A stretch of 64,000 nucleotides of DNA. It comes from Homalodisca vitripennis. Taxonomy: Eukaryota > Arthropoda > Insecta > Hemiptera > Cicadellidae. The notes under the pieces were generated by a model that saw only the letters and a program-made list of their open reading frames with translations, was not told where the DNA came from and ran no database searches. Positions 23,027-31,516 of the stretch are shown piece by piece. Position 1 is the first letter of the stretch. Each line of letters begins with the position of its first letter. The DNA lies in contig NC_060209.1 of assembly GCF_021130785.1 (NCBI RefSeq), forward strand, positions 21,103,501-21,167,500, written 5' to 3'. Made by a program: the position numbers and the translations under genes.

Positions 23027-23054
23027 TTAAACAAAAAGATTTTTTTATAAATGG
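23021..23054. promoter_or_regulatory. Bidirectional promoter motif between divergent genes
   Basis: The two ATGs (23024-23026 minus, 23051-23053 plus) are 24 bases apart. The minus-strand copy reads CTTTTTGTTTAA-ATGG and the plus-strand copy reads GATTTTTTTATAA-ATGG. They are back-to-back instances of the shared motif sharing one T/A-rich spacer. Confidence 0.6.
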
Positions 23055-23312
23055 AGATTATGGAATTAACTCTGCCGAGATATAAATTTTTCAGCGCAAA
23101 TGTTTGTGTTTACATTTCTACAACAGAGATAAATAGAAATAATTTCATTCTATTGTACAACTATTTAGGATATTTTTGTCTATGATTACAAAGATTATTC
23201 CGGAAGAAATCGAGATTTTTCATCAACGAAAGAGTATATTTTTGAAGTTTTAGAAGGAATGAAAGAGAATAATATGAACATCATCAATTATTGTAAAAGA
23301 CAAAATGAATGA
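23051..23312 (+). pseudogene. Small unknown protein gene, one frameshift
   Basis: Starts at ATGGAG just after a plus-strand copy of the promoter motif. The first frame gives 44 residues (MEIMELTLPRYKFF ... NYLGYFCL) and ends at 23183-23185. A +1 change at a T-run near 23174 opens a second piece (beginning about VYDYKDYSGRN) to a stop at 23310-23312, giving roughly 87 residues in all. The sequence is Tyr/Asn-rich with no recognised domain. The break is one indel in a homopolymer, so the gene may be intact in the organism. Confidence 0.5.
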
Positions 23313-23329
23313 TTGTGTCTTTGGTGTAG

Positions 23330-23895
23330 TGTTGTTAGTGTGCGTGTTTGCGCTATGGGGAATCACATCACATTCAACTTCTACGGTGTCTATTGTTTAG
23401 AGACTTGGCCCTGCACTGCTACTGTCCAACCAAGTTAATGGCTAGGACCTGTAATTCGGGTCTTAGACTCTGGAATTTTTTTGTTCCCAAGTCTCATTTT
23501 TCTTTGGTAACTACTGTGTAGAAGTTGATGGAGAGATACAATTAGGGAATTTGTGTCGGGTGTTTTGTAAGTGTAATGTTGTATTAATGAATGATGTGAA
23601 TGATGAATGTAATGAACGAATTAAGGAAGAGAAGGAATGTACGAATTAAGGAAGAGAAGGAATTAAGGAATGAAGTGGAAAGGTGAGGAAGCAAATGGCG
23701 CGCCAACCACAGTTGTCATTACTCGGCTTGTTCTATAGTCATTACACTATGGCCACTCGTGTAAAGACTTGTCCCCAACCACTGAACGACAACCATGTCT
23801 TCCTCAATAAAAAGCGCGCCTGAAGCTCTGGGATTTGAACCCAGAACCTCAGGCTTTGAAGGCAAGCGTCTTACCAACTGAGCTACGGAGAGTCT
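23330..23895 (-). mobile_element. tRNA-derived SINE nested in the Polinton
   Basis: On the minus strand the head (23891 down to about 23820) reads as a tRNA-like sequence. It has an A box (TAGCTCAGTTGG), an anticodon-like loop and a good T arm with B box (CTGGG-TTCAAAT-CCCAG). The acceptor and anticodon stems do not pair properly, so it is not a working tRNA. A tRNA-unrelated body follows to about 23330. It contains GCGCGCC, then repeats of ACGAATTAAGGAAGAGAAGG (about 23615-23670). The exact 3' end and target duplication are unclear. Confidence 0.65.
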
Positions 23896-24448
23896 CGAAA
23901 GTTATAAGCTATATCTCTGCTATATAAGTTGTTCAATTAGGAGTGCTAGTTTACAAATTTATTAATAATTTTATATTTCAAAAACCACTCAACCGATTTT
24001 AATGAAATTTGGTACACATATAGTAAATACTTAACTCTTTCGACTTAACTTATCCATAAGGGTGAAATCATCCCCTATTTCTTAATATTCATAAAAAAAT
24101 AAAAAAAATTATCAGAAAAATCTGAAACTTCAAAAACAAGCGAGTTCAACTTAAAATTTCATGAAAATAACAAAATTTTTAAAACTACCCCAATCATCCC
24201 TTATCTTAAAACTCTTATATCTCGAGAACTATTGGAGCTTTTTTGCTGAAATTTGGTATATAGGATCAGTAAAATATTAAAGTATTTTTTAAAATCATAA
24301 CTTCCGGTCCATGACCTTGAAATAGTTTTTTTCCTAATATCATCCCTATTTTTCAAAATTTTTTAATGCAATTTTAAAATGTAAACTTTTATCAATGTCT
24401 TTAACAATTCTGTAAAGTTTTAAAACTATCCGACGAATAACGCGATTT
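23896..24448. repeat. AT-rich insertion beside the SINE, insect-type repeat
   Basis: Non-coding. Contains AACCGATTTTAATGAAATTT and TGCTGAAATTTGGTATATAG, versions of a phrase found in many insect transposon ends, and 'TATCTCGAGAACTATTGGAG'. It interrupts the otherwise gene-packed element between the small gene ending at 23312 and the capsid gene stop at 24449. It is probably a nested transposon fragment, but I cannot name the family. Confidence 0.5.
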
Positions 24449-25645
24449 TTACTGAATTTCTCTAATATCGTTCTTAATCACATCATAGGCTAAAAATTTC
24501 TCAGAGACAACAACAACATAACATGTCGAGTTTGTAACAGCTTTTTGAAAATCCATATTGATAATTATATCGTTCTTTGAACCAGAAATATTTGTCAAAC
24601 TCTTTGTTGTATCAATGACATAAATAGGTCTATTCGCTAAAAATTCTTTAGGATTGTAATACATTTCCTTATTATTACAGTAAACTTTCTTTAAAATCTT
24701 GATACATCTGATACATGATTCTGAAAAGACCTCCTGAAATGTTTAAATTTTGTAATTCATCTGGATAATAAGAACCGTTCAATTTTACTCTGATATTTTT
24801 TACATCCAAACTATCAAACTTTGAAGGATTTTTTTCTTGATTATTCTGTCTATCTGTTTGAAAACCTATGATAACGAACTTGGGATTGAAGATATTTCTA
24901 TAAATATATTGTAATATCGAACGAATAAGTTGTTCCGGAAATACCTTTTTGTTCAATACATTGCCAATCTAGAAAATTAAACATAATGTTTTGACTTTTT
25001 GTAATTTCATCAATCAACCTAATTTTACTCGTGGTTTTATAATCAATCGTTGGAACTCTAATAAAAAAATCTGTAATTGTTATTTTTCCATCAACAGGCA
25101 TAACATTTCCAGTTGCAGTCTTCAGAATCACATCATCGTCTTCTGCTCTTATAAAACTTAGATAAAATCCTCCTTTATAGATCGGAATAGTAACATTTTC
25201 AAAAAATCCTAATCCAAAATGAGATAAATTTCCAGCTGCTTCAAAAACACCAAATTTAAAATCTGATTCAAAGCCATTAGAAGTTTGAGAAATAACATCA
25301 CTTTTTGAATACGAAATAGTTCCTTTAATTGTGCTTAATTGGCCACAGTTTTCGACTTCTTCTATCAATTTATTGTGTTTTCTTACTTCAATCTTAGAAA
25401 ATAAAAAACGATATAAAATTATCGATTAATCTAACATTATCAGTTCCAAGATATGCTTGACCATCTTGTTTTGTTAAAGTTCCAGAAATATAAAACTGGA
25501 AGTTAGACGAGCAAAAGTTATCTCCAAAATCAATATTAAACTCAGTTCTTTTATTCGGTTCATTCAAATGTTGTTTACTAATTGGATAGAAATTTTTAAA
25601 CTCCGCCCTTTCAATATCACTAGCATATTTTCTGTAGTCCGCCAT
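24449..25645 (-). pseudogene. Major capsid protein, double jelly-roll (frameshifted)
   Basis: About 399 codons in four pieces: 25394-25645, 24898-25368, 24675-24956 and 24449-24664. They are joined by single-base shifts near 25380, 24950 and 24664. The product matches the short double-jelly-roll capsid proteins of arthropod Polintons/adintoviruses. The N-terminus is 'ADYRKYASDIERAEF', the middle is beta-rich with 'IRVKLNGSYYPDELQNLN', and the end has 'RPIYVIDTTKSL' and 'STCYVVVVSEKFLAYDV'. Trimers of this fold build the icosahedral shell. It starts at the shared promoter motif (TTTTCTCTTATTAA-ATGG). At about 400 residues it is at the short end for the group. No in-frame nonsense substitution is evident apart from the shifts. 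Confidence 0.85.
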
Positions 25646-25661
25646 TTAATAAGAGAAAATT
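25646..25661 (-). promoter_or_regulatory. Late-type promoter motif of the capsid gene
   Basis: The coding strand reads AATTTTCTCTTATTAA then ATGG, matching the shared consensus. Confidence 0.6.
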
Positions 25662-25759
25662 TAAAACATCGTGTATCATTTTTTCATCGATCTAATGTAC
25701 GTTTTTATAAGAAAAGATATAAATTTTAGTAAAATAATTAAAAAGATTTAGAGTCATTT

Positions 25760-26159
25760 TTAATGATCTACTTCGTCATATTCAGGATTCTCTTCCTTAA
25801 ATTTTTGCGATCTCGGTCACATATTTCAATAAAATCTGCACAGGATAGTAACCGCTATCTATAATATTGTTCCAATCAACTGTATCTTTATTTTCATCCA
25901 AAAACTTTATACTCAAGTGTTGATAGAGACAAAGAACAGACATATGATCTTTTAATTGATAATGTATATTTTCTTGAATGAACTCTGGGGACAGATTTTG
26001 ATATTTTGCAATGTTATACCAATTCAATTTGTTTACGTATAATCTCATCATATCTTCGGATAATTCATATTTTTGAGAAATGTCATCCCAATGTTCTTTT
26101 TTCAAATCTCTTTCGTGTTGCATGATAAAAAGATCGAAAGCACTGTAATGGCCCGCCAT
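25760..26159 (-). CDS. Repeat protein with 'LNWxxIAKYQxLSPEFI' units
   Basis: The 120-residue open frame (25797-26159) contains two to three degenerate helical repeats built on 'HWDDISQKYELSEDMM', 'LNWYNIAKYQNLSPEFI' and 'YQHLSIKFLDENKDTVDWNNII'. Similar W/LS repeats occur in proteins of giant viruses and their relatives; they are likely protein-protein interaction modules. A one-base shift in the A-run near 25801 would replace the last residue with an acidic tail ending at a TAA at 25760-25762, so the annotated end is tentative. Upstream is a variant of the motif, TTTTTTCCTAATAAATAGAG-ATGG, with the ATG shifted by five bases. It sits between the zinc-ribbon gene and the capsid gene. Confidence 0.65.
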
Positions 26160-26187
26160 CTCTATTTATTAGGAAAAAATTTCAAAA

Positions 26188-26331
26188 TCAAGTTTTTATA
26201 AATTGGCTCTTTTTTGCGTTACATTCAGCACATTTTCCAGAAATTCTCTTAACTCCATTGATGTTTGCATAGTATTTTATATCATTTGTTGCAGTTTTTT
26301 CTTTACATCTCACACAATATATGAGCGCCAT
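26188..26331 (-). CDS. 47-residue zinc-ribbon protein (DUF5679-like)
   Basis: A short intact frame starting MALIYCVRCKEK and ending QFIKT. Two knuckles, Cys6-x2-Cys9 and Cys34-x2-Cys37 ('KCAEC'), are separated by a basic strand-rich segment ('YYANINGVKRISGK'). This is the layout of DUF5679 zinc ribbons, which are widespread in viruses. The integrase of the same element begins with a related ribbon (34078 downward). The start lies on one of the best motif copies (TTTTCCTTATATAA-ATGG), which overlaps the stop of the upstream gene at 26346-26348. It probably binds nucleic acid or protein; its role is unknown. Confidence 0.8.
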   Translation of the reverse strand: MALIYCVRCKEKTATNDIKYYANINGVKRISGKCAECNAKKSQFIKT

Positions 26332-26348
26332 TTATATAAGGAAAATTA
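26332..26348 (-). promoter_or_regulatory. Late-type promoter motif of the zinc-ribbon gene
   Basis: The coding strand reads TAATTTTCCTTATATAA then ATGG. The TAA at its 5' end is also the stop codon of the preceding gene. Confidence 0.6.
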
Positions 26349-27389
26349 GTCATCATAGCCGCCTAATCCATTAAATCTGTTATCAATGTTTTCAAAAGAT
26401 TTATTAACATCTTCTTTAAATTTTATTAAAGTTTTCTTCTAGTTTATTTACTTTATCGAGATATAAAGAGTATTGATCATCTATTCTTTTAAGTAATTCA
26501 TTATTATGTGTTACTTTCTCATTGAAACGTGTACCAAAATTTTCAAAAAAAGTTTACTTTCTCATTGAAATGTGTATCAAAATTTTCCAGAATTTTGTTA
26601 ATTACTTCACCAACTAATTCATTAACATTATTTTTATATGTATTAAAGTTTTCTTCTAGTTTATTTACTTTATCAAGTAATTCACCAACATCGTCCTACT
26701 GATCTTTTACTTCTTTCATCAAGTTTTCATAGACTTCTGTTGTAAAATCTTTAAACATGCTGTTTATGATTCTCATAATTTTGTTTTAGTTCATTAAACA
26801 TTTTAATAGGATCTTCTAATTGAATTCATTACAACAACATCAAATGGATTAATTCCTTTACTAACACCGCTAATTCTTTTTCCTTTAAAATCTAAGGCAT
26901 TTTTAACATTCGGATCATGTAAATCAACAATATCGATGTTTTCTGATAATTTTAGAGGTTTTAAATTTGTTCTTTAACAACAACATCATGTTTGTCAATA
27001 CCAGGTTCGAACACCGACAATTCTTTTCTTATTAGCCAAACTAACATAATTCTTTTCAACTTTGATCGCTTCAGTAATTTTATCAGCTTTTTCGATATGA
27101 GACATTAAATTGGTAAATAATTTTTTTACACCATCATCAACTTCTTTTTCCAATGTTTTTATTTTATCAGCAACTTCATTTGAAACTCATGAAATTTGCA
27201 AGTTTGTTATCATATTCTGCTTTAAAATCTTCAATCTCGACAGCAAACATATCTGAATCTGAAAGGTTTTGTAATACATTTTCTAACTTGTTATCCAAAC
27301 TCATTTCTCAAACTATCAAAATTCAAACTATTATCTACATTTTGAATAATTTGTGTTCCAAATACGTCAAAAATATTTTGTGAATCCAT
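26346..27389 (-). pseudogene. Coiled-coil protein, fibre-like (many frameshifts)
   Basis: Starts at ATGGATTCAC (27387-27389) and ends at TAA 26346-26348, about 348 codons broken by several 1-base shifts. Conceptual translation in successive frames is rich in Leu/Lys/Glu/Asn heptads, i.e. long coiled coil ('VADKIKTLEKEVDDGV', 'LLDKVNKLEENF'). In the middle are two units of the type 'KKRIVGV' and 'GKRISGVSKGINPFDVVV'. Units of the form 'GKRI-x-x-V ... D-A/V-V' occur in trimeric phage and viral tail-fibre shafts. A role as a capsid spike or fibre is my inference. The first 23 bases overlap the end of the protease gene. The start context is CTTAATAAAT-ATGG, a shifted version of the motif. Confidence 0.5.
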
Positions 27390-27790
27390 ATTTATTAAGC
27401 AATAATTTGTTAACAACTTCTTTAAAATCTTTACCATCACTCAGTTCATTCAACACAAAAAACACATAAATGACCACAAATTGGGGGATCTTTATAGTCT
27501 TGAATCTGAGAATCATTGTAGTAAACGCTTGATTTTTTCAAATATTTAATCAATTCTATAGGTGGTTTGTCCTCAATTCTTCCATACGAATCAAAATAAA
27601 AACGCAATCTTATCATTTTTATAATAGCAAATCCAATGTGTTCCACTTCCCATAATCGAGTCTAAATTCACAATTCCACATTCAAATTTCTTAACTTTTT
27701 CAGGTAATGTATCTCTCATGAAGATTCCTCTAAAATGTTTAATATTTTTGCAGATTTCTTCCAATTCCCCGAATGTTAAAGGTTTAAATT
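27367..27790 (-). pseudogene. Adenain-like cysteine protease (frameshifted)
   Basis: Translation in three frames gives an N-terminal block 'FRGIFMRDTLPEKVKKFECG', then 'GSGTHWICYYKNDK' with the catalytic His. Next come 'YFDSYGRIEDKPP' with the acidic residue, 'YYNDSQIQDY' with the oxyanion Gln and 'CGHLCVF' with the catalytic Cys. This is the His-Asp-Gln-Cys layout of the adenovirus protease/Ulp1 (C5/C48) family, which cleaves capsid precursor proteins during maturation. Shifts lie near 27604 (T-run) and 27466. The stop at 27367-27369 overlaps the next gene. There is no ATG in frame before the conserved N-terminal block, and a TGA lies just upstream. The frame may therefore join the core-protein gene through a shift in the A7 run at 27788-27795. 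Confidence 0.85.
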
Positions 27791-28232
27791 TTTTTCAATG
27801 TTTGATTTCACGTAATTCAAAGTTTTTTCATCTAATCCAGATCCTGTAACATCTTCCAACTCTTTATCTAACCAATTTAAAATGTTTCGAACAATAGGAA
27901 TCACATCTTTTTTAACGATTGGAGCAGCTTTACGAACATAAGGAACAACATTTTTAACAACTGGAATATTTTCTCCAAAATCTAATAAATCTTTCAAAAG
28001 TCCACCATTTTTAAGTTCTTTCAACTGATTATAAGAAAATTCTATTCTGGTTCCTTTATTGTTTTTCTTATGTTTTTCGAGTTTATTGTATTGTCTATTT
28101 GTTAAAAATATCTTATCTTCGCCATTTTTTAGTTGATCTATTTTAAATTGAATACTAACGGGTATTTTCTTCTTAAAAGCGGATTTTATTTTTTTCTTTC
28201 TGATTTTTGCTGAAATTTACATTCACCTCCAT
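27776..28232 (-). pseudogene. pX/pVI-like core protein (frameshifted)
   Basis: Starts at ATGGAGGTGA (28230-28232) on the motif TTTTAACTATATAA. After about 18 codons a shift in the A-run near 28190 moves the frame. The second frame runs to TAA at 27776. The N-terminal part is basic ('SAFKKKIPVSIQF', then 'LTNRQYNKLEKHKKNN'). The C-terminal 82 residues hold a Val/Pro/Ile-rich amphipathic stretch ('IPVVKNVVPYVRKAAPIVKK'), like adenovirus-type membrane-active or core proteins, followed by 'VTGSG', close to the adenain recognition pattern. It lies directly upstream of the protease in reading order, so substrate and enzyme are adjacent. Function is inferred from family context. Confidence 0.65.
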
Positions 28233-28248
28233 TTATATAGTTAAAATT
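28233..28248 (-). promoter_or_regulatory. Late-type promoter motif of the core-protein gene
   Basis: The coding strand reads AATTTTAACTATATAA then ATGG. It includes the TAA stop (28241-28243) of the upstream phospholipase gene. Confidence 0.6.
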
Positions 28249-29554
28249 TCAAGTTCTCTTCGATTCCCATTCCTAGTTTTCTCTTCAAAAACATTGCTCC
28301 AGCTGTTGGAAGCGCAACAAATCTTTCACCTAAACTAGCATCTTTTGATAAAAATCTATCCATTGCCTTATCTTGCAAAACTTTATCTGCTATATGTCTG
28401 GAATTTGTGTCTCTATGTTTTGCATAAAAAAATATCGTGTTCCATAGCAGCTTGATCTAATTTATTTATACCAGGATCTCCTCTTTTTAGTCTTTTTTTT
28501 TCGAGTTTTGTGCCAGGCCCCAGATACTGATAAGTTGGTACGTGTAATTCAAAAGGTAAATTGTTGATAAAATCATTCAAAAGTCCACTACCCTCAATCA
28601 TAGATGAACTTATTGCCGGCAAAACTCGTTTTAAATATTTAATTCCATCAGGTTTTTCAATCATTTCATCAAGTTTGTTCGAAATAAAATCTTTAATCGC
28701 TTTCTTTTCGTTCAAAAAATTGTTGTTTCCAGCCTTTTCTTGAGCATAAATATAATTAATAATTCCATCGAGTTTTGTCAAATCGTCGATATATCTGTAT
28801 TCAATCTTATTATCACTGTATTTTCTCACACCTGATCCTTCGATTCTTTTTTCCCAAATTGGTTTAATCAAATTGAGATATTTTTTACCTTTACTTGACT
28901 TTGGTTTCTTAGTTGATGGATCATTATTTTTGTAAATTGAATCAGATTTCCATAAAATTTCAGTATACTTTTTCAAGTCTTCTTCAGAATATAAACCGTC
29001 TTTTGGAACATCAGTGCCTGTTAATAATCTCCATAAACCTTGAGTTCCTTCATATGTTTTTTCATTAATAATGATATCATTATGCTCAAAATTCACGGGC
29101 AAATTTCCAATCATAAAACTTTTCTTTTTTCTGTCCCCAATACAAACCAAATTTATCATCCTTTGCTCTAGGAAGAAATTTTTTACCAATTTCACCAATT
29201 ATTATATCCGTTGTTCCAGGACTTATTGGTTCAACTATGGTAGAGTCTTCAATGATTCGAGGTCTAAATGGTGTTGAAGATGGTAATTTTGGCAATTCAA
29301 ACTCAGATTCTGGTATCGAAATATCAGCAAATTGTCGTACAACTGGAACCAAATTCATCAAATTTTGATTATCGCTTAAAACATTTTCAATTTTGCCCTC
29401 AACATTTTTTATTGCAGATGTTACAGGTTGATTAATTTTTTGAATAAATTCTTGTTCTTTTTCATCAATTCGAATCTGTTCTTTAAATTCTTTGATTAAT
29501 TTCTTTTCTATTTGATCAAGTTTTTTTTGCTTCTTCTGAAGTTACGTTCGCCAT
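28241..29554 (-). pseudogene. DUF8207-like protein with parvovirus-type PLA2 domain
   Basis: About 437 codons from ATGGCGAACG (29552-29554) to TAA (28241-28243), in several frames. Breaks lie in the A8 run near 29525, near 29130 and in a T7 run near 28424. The N-terminal quarter is charged coiled coil. Next, 'KFGLYWG...IGNLPVNFEHNDIIINEKTYEGTQGLWRLL' is a DUF8207-like block common in arthropod Polintons. The C-terminal part holds 'YLGPG' (calcium loop) and 'LDQAAMEHDI' (catalytic His-Asp), the signature of the phospholipase A2 domain of parvovirus VP1, which breaches endosomal membranes during entry. Two 'IEGSG' sites (the adenain pattern [MIL]-x-G-x-G) flank the spacer before PLA2. This suggests proteolytic release of the lipase during maturation. 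Confidence 0.8.
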
Positions 29555-29571
29555 TTATTTAGGAAAATTTT
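29555..29571 (-). promoter_or_regulatory. Late-type promoter motif of the PLA2 gene
   Basis: The coding strand reads AAAATTTTCCTAAATAA then ATGG. Confidence 0.6.
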
Positions 29572-29573
29572 TG

Positions 29574-29872
29574 AAACGTAAACGTGGAACGTGGAAACGT
29601 GAACACGAAACGAGAACACGAAACGTGGAACGTAAAACGTGAACACGGAACGTAAAACGTGAACGTGGAACGTGGAAACGTAAACACGAAACGTGAAAAC
29701 GAGAACACGAAAACGTGAACACGGAACGTAAAACGTGAACGTTGAAACGTAAACACGAACGTGAAACATGAACGTGAAACATGAACGTGAAACATGAACG
29801 TGAACGTGGAACGTGAACGTGGAACGTAAAAACGAGAACACGAAACGTAAACGTGAACGTAAAAACATGAAA
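29574..29872. repeat. Degenerate ACGTG/AACACG-rich tandem repeat
   Basis: Around 300 bases made almost only of words such as GAACGTGGAAACGTGAAC, AACACGAAACGTG and GAACGTAAAACGTGAAC, with no fixed longer period. Plus strand T is low and ACGT recurs dozens of times. Long minus-strand open frames here (Phe/Val/Ser/His/Arg repeats) follow from the repeat. It separates the packaging ATPase gene from the PLA2 gene. No other part of the element has this composition. Confidence 0.93.
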
Positions 29873-29884
29873 ACAACTAGATTA

Positions 29885-30552
29885 TCACACGTTTATATTG
29901 GAAAATTTATTCAAATATTTACCATTTTTAGGCTTCAAAGTTAGATTAATAGTTAAAAATCCATAGTCTTCTTTCCAAATTTTATCACACAATTCATTTA
30001 AAGTGGTTAAAACTCATATCAGATCCCACATAATTGTTGTAAATCTTTCTCGAATAGTGATCGTCTTGCTTAAAAACACACAACATATTCAAATTATTTC
30101 TAATAACTTGTTTATCAACCTTTTGAAAAAGCATTGAGAAAGATAGATACAAGATATGTTTTTGTGACGAGACATTACGAAATATTCCTTAATAACGTCC
30201 TGATTTTCCAAAATACAATCATCAAAAACGATTAACGAATTGGGTTTACATTCGCTTAACGGAACTATGTCCTCAGAAGCATTATAAAAATATGATATTT
30301 TTCTTACTTAAGTTCTTCTCAATATTTTCAAATCTTTCTTGTAATTTTTTATAGGCGTCTTGTTCTAAAGATTTACTAAAAACATACAAATTGGAATAAG
30401 GAATCAACCTATTGTAGATAAAATTCAATAATAAAGTTGTTTTTCCACATCCACTTGAAACCAACAATTAACAATCTGATTGGTTGATCTTTCTTATTTT
30501 CTTCAAACGTTTGAAGTTTTATCTGATCTTTTTGCTTTAAAAATTTCTCCAT
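29885..30552 (-). pseudogene. Packaging ATPase, A32/FtsK-HerA type (frameshifted)
   Basis: From ATGGAGAAAT (30550-30552) to TGA (29885-29887), about 222 codons. The N-terminal frame reaches 'QPIRLLIVG'. A one-base shift then gives 'SSGCGKTTLLLNFIYN' (Walker A, P-loop). After a further shift near 30290 the Walker B-type 'LIVFDDCI' and the 'CIYLSQ' sensor strand appear. This is the compact packaging ATPase of Polintons, adintoviruses and NCLDV relatives, which pumps genomic DNA into preformed capsids. Length is typical (200-250 residues). Divergent from the penton gene (30593), and the start follows TCTTCTATTTAA-ATGG. Breaks are single-base changes at short homopolymers. Confidence 0.85.
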
Positions 30553-30568
30553 TTAAATAGAAGATTTT
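30553..30568 (-). promoter_or_regulatory. Late-type promoter motif of the ATPase gene
   Basis: The coding strand reads AAAATCTTCTATTTAA then ATGG. The divergent penton gene start at 30593 has no comparable motif. Confidence 0.55.
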
Positions 30569-30592
30569 CATCTTGAAGCAACGCTTGCGAAA

Positions 30593-31327
30593 ATGAAGCT
30601 GTTCAAGTTGACTTCAGAAAGCTCTAAATTAGTTTTAAACTTGGAACATCCTATACACTTAGAGGAAGAATCAAATTATTTTATCGGTTTAAGCGGTTTT
30701 TATTCTGATAATTTTGTAATAAATATTAGTGAAAGTTCTCCTTATTGTATAGGATTTAGTGAGAAGAACATAACAAAATATTATGGTTTAAACAAAGGAT
30801 ATTATACTTTCGATCAAATTAAAAATTCCCTTAAAAATTATCTGAAAACATTCAAACAATCAGATAAATCTTTAAACTTTGACGAAAACAAGTTTGAAAT
30901 GCAAAAAAATTATCTCTCTAATAAAATTCAAATAAAATCACCAGTAAGAATAATGTTTTCAGCAATTATTGTAGATTTATTAGGGTTTGTTCAAGAAACT
31001 ATTGAGCCAAATCAGGTATATTTAGGAAATAAAACGCCAAAATTTAGACCGTTCGATGTAATTGAAGTACATTGTAATCTCGTTGAACCTAGTTTTGAAA
31101 ATCATACCGAACATCTTCACAAAGAATCTGAAATTTTGTACACTTTTTTCCCAAATGTTGCTTATGGATCAAAAATCAGTGAAAAACCAAATGAAATCGA
31201 TTATATTCCAATTAGAAAAAATATTAAAAGAATTCAAAAAATCGTTCTGACTATTCAAGACTCTGAAGGAAATCTATTAAATAATGAGAGTAAAACAACA
31301 ATATATTTAAGATTGTCGAAAGAATGA
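30593..31327 (+). CDS. Penton (single jelly-roll minor capsid protein)
   Basis: An intact 244-residue frame, one of the few unbroken genes of the element. It opens with 'MKLFKLTSESSKLVLNLEHP' and is beta-rich throughout. The region 'YYTFDQIKNSLKNYL' is followed by 'IKSPVRIMFSAIIVDLLGF', then the hallmark stretch 'DVIEVHCNLVEPSFENH' ... 'TFFPNVAYGSKISEKP' ... 'IVLTIQDSEGNLL' and a final 'TIYLRLSKE'. This order (LLGF, V-x-C-N-L, P-N-V-x-x-G-x-K-I, D-x-G-x-L) is that of Polinton minor capsid (penton) proteins that fill the five-fold vertices. It is on the opposite strand to most genes, with 40 bases to the ATPase start. Confidence 0.85.
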   Translation: MKLFKLTSESSKLVLNLEHPIHLEEESNYFIGLSGFYSDNFVINISESSPYCIGFSEKNITKYYGLNKGYYTFDQIKNSLKNYLKTFKQSDKSLNFDENKFEMQKNYLSNKIQIKSPVRIMFSAIIVDLLGFVQETIEPNQVYLGNKTPKFRPFDVIEVHCNLVEPSFENHTEHLHKESEILYTFFPNVAYGSKISEKPNEIDYIPIRKNIKRIQKIVLTIQDSEGNLLNNESKTTIYLRLSKE

Positions 31328-31500
31328 TGAATCAAGGGGGGGAACGAATCGTTCTTACCTTCAAATTTTCAAGAAAACAACTTTTGAATGTATAAATTAC
31401 AAGGAGTCTATCCCATAGACCCCTTAACAATCTTCATCCTGACACTGTTTTTATCAATGAATCTGGCCTTCATTCTCAAAATAAAAATTACTAGTTAAAT
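31328..31500. other. Short intergenic spacer
   Basis: About 170 bases between penton and BRO genes. It holds a G-run (CAAGGGGGGGAACG) and no open frame or motif apart from the promoter motif at its end. Confidence 0.6.
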
Positions 31501-31516
31501 TTCTTTTCTATCTAAA
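31501..31516 (+). promoter_or_regulatory. Late-type promoter motif of the BRO gene
   Basis: TTCTTTTCTATCTAAA runs into ATGG; a plus-strand instance of the shared motif with one extra A. Confidence 0.55.

Noticed and set aside
23818..23895. Genuine tRNA gene on the minus strand
   Set aside because: The T arm and A/B boxes are good, but acceptor and anticodon stems do not pair and a SINE body follows.
29542..29876. Three overlapping minus-strand open frames of 75-108 residues
   Set aside because: They read through the ACGTG-word repeat; all three phases are open and give monotonous Phe/Val/Ser/His/Arg repeats.
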